Source: Eleginops maclovinus
Taxonomy: Eukaryota; Chordata; Actinopteri; Perciformes; Eleginopidae
Length of the DNA stretch: 64,000 nt
Reading direction: 5' to 3'
Assembly: GCF_036324505.1 (NCBI RefSeq)
Contig: NC_086349.1
Location: 22,902,247 to 22,966,246, forward strand
A program made the position numbers and the translations under genes. The notes beneath the pieces are model-generated. The model made no database searches and was not told the origin of the DNA. It was given only the letters and a program-made list of their open reading frames with translations. Positions 63,311 through 64,000 of this stretch are shown piece by piece. Position 1 is the stretch's first letter. Each line of letters begins with the position of its first letter.

Positions 63311-64000
63311 GCTATTATAATAAGCTGTAGTTAGGTGATGAATGACTTTTGGATGAAGAAGCTTCATTTACTCGTAAGAGTCTAAATGTCGTCCATTTTT
63401 CTTGGAACATATTCAATGTAGAGGTATGAAGGGTACCATGAACAACCTCATTGTGCTATGAAAATATTTTCCAGTGTTATGTTTTTGGACAGAGCAAAAG
63501 CTGATGAAATAAGCTTCATCATGTCAACAAACCTTGAGGACTCAAAACGGTTTGTTAAAATGTGGATGCATCCTAAAAACTGTAGGATTCATTTAGTAAG
63601 CCGTTAACACAGGTAACAAAATATGTGCAAAGAAAATTGGTAACAACAGCTCAAAGATGCAAAGAACCAGGATTGCTTTTATGATGAGCAACTTAGCTAA
63701 AGCTGCTGTATCTTGTTACAGATAGAAAGTTCACAATGGTTTGCACTTTTTGAGTGGTGGCATTGTTTACAAAATGAAACCATGTACAGGCCTTTGACTC
63801 AAAGTCGATATTGGCAGGTTTGGAGTGAGTGACATTATCTGTCAACCGACTGAAAAATGAAATGAGAAACCGTCTTTGCTCCTTTTAAACTGTGATTGAA
63901 ATGGTTAGGGTTAGGGGGTTGTGATTCCCTGAAGAGAGGAGCCACAACTTGAACAAATTCAGTGGAGCTTTTCGGCAACTATCTTCAGAGGTTGAAGATT
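63311..64000. other. downstream flank or further 3' UTR, no feature recognised
   Basis: AT-rich unique sequence. A short GGTTAG repeat (about 63904-63917) is too brief to be telomeric. Confidence 0.45.

Noticed and set aside
63904..63917. GGTTAG repeat as a telomeric remnant
   Set aside because: Only about two units; chance occurrence is likely.

Overview
The window is nuclear DNA from a ray-finned fish, most likely a percomorph teleost. Three things point there: very dense CA/GT microsatellites, several repeat families I recognise as common in teleosts, and a vertebrate XK-family gene with teleost-style divergence. Only one conventional protein-coding gene is supported: xkr7 (XK-related protein 7) on the + strand. 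Its coding sequence is complete in four exons (11887-12482, 58251-58450, 60412-60631, 61357-62164), with introns of 45.8 kb, 2.0 kb and 0.7 kb. The joined exons encode about 607 residues. All junctions have GT/AG sites and keep frame.

Layout. Positions 1-1273 hold the 5' part of a decayed piggyBac transposon on the - strand, ending in a TTAA-flanked terminus. Positions 1274-11886 are the upstream flank: microsatellites, a teleost dispersed repeat, a MITE copy and a pair of similar 60-bp elements about 1 kb apart. Exon 1 follows at 11.9 kb. The very large intron 1 (12483-58250) holds most of the window: long CA/GT tracts, at least five further MITE pieces (one interrupted by a solo LTR), two tRNA-derived SINEs, a Tc1/mariner relic, LINE-like and other dispersed repeats. 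It also holds an antisense, frameshifted coiled-coil coding relic built of 29-residue repeats (44.5-45.65 kb). Exons 2-4 and a roughly 1.1-kb candidate 3' UTR close the window.

No operon-like or multi-gene system is visible. The observations most worth checking are the coiled-coil relic, the duplicated 60-bp upstream element, the apparently extra third intron of xkr7, the solo LTR nested in a MITE, and a motif repeated three times in the 3' UTR. Identifications rest on reading the sequence and on memory of protein and repeat families. No alignment, database search or expression data was available.
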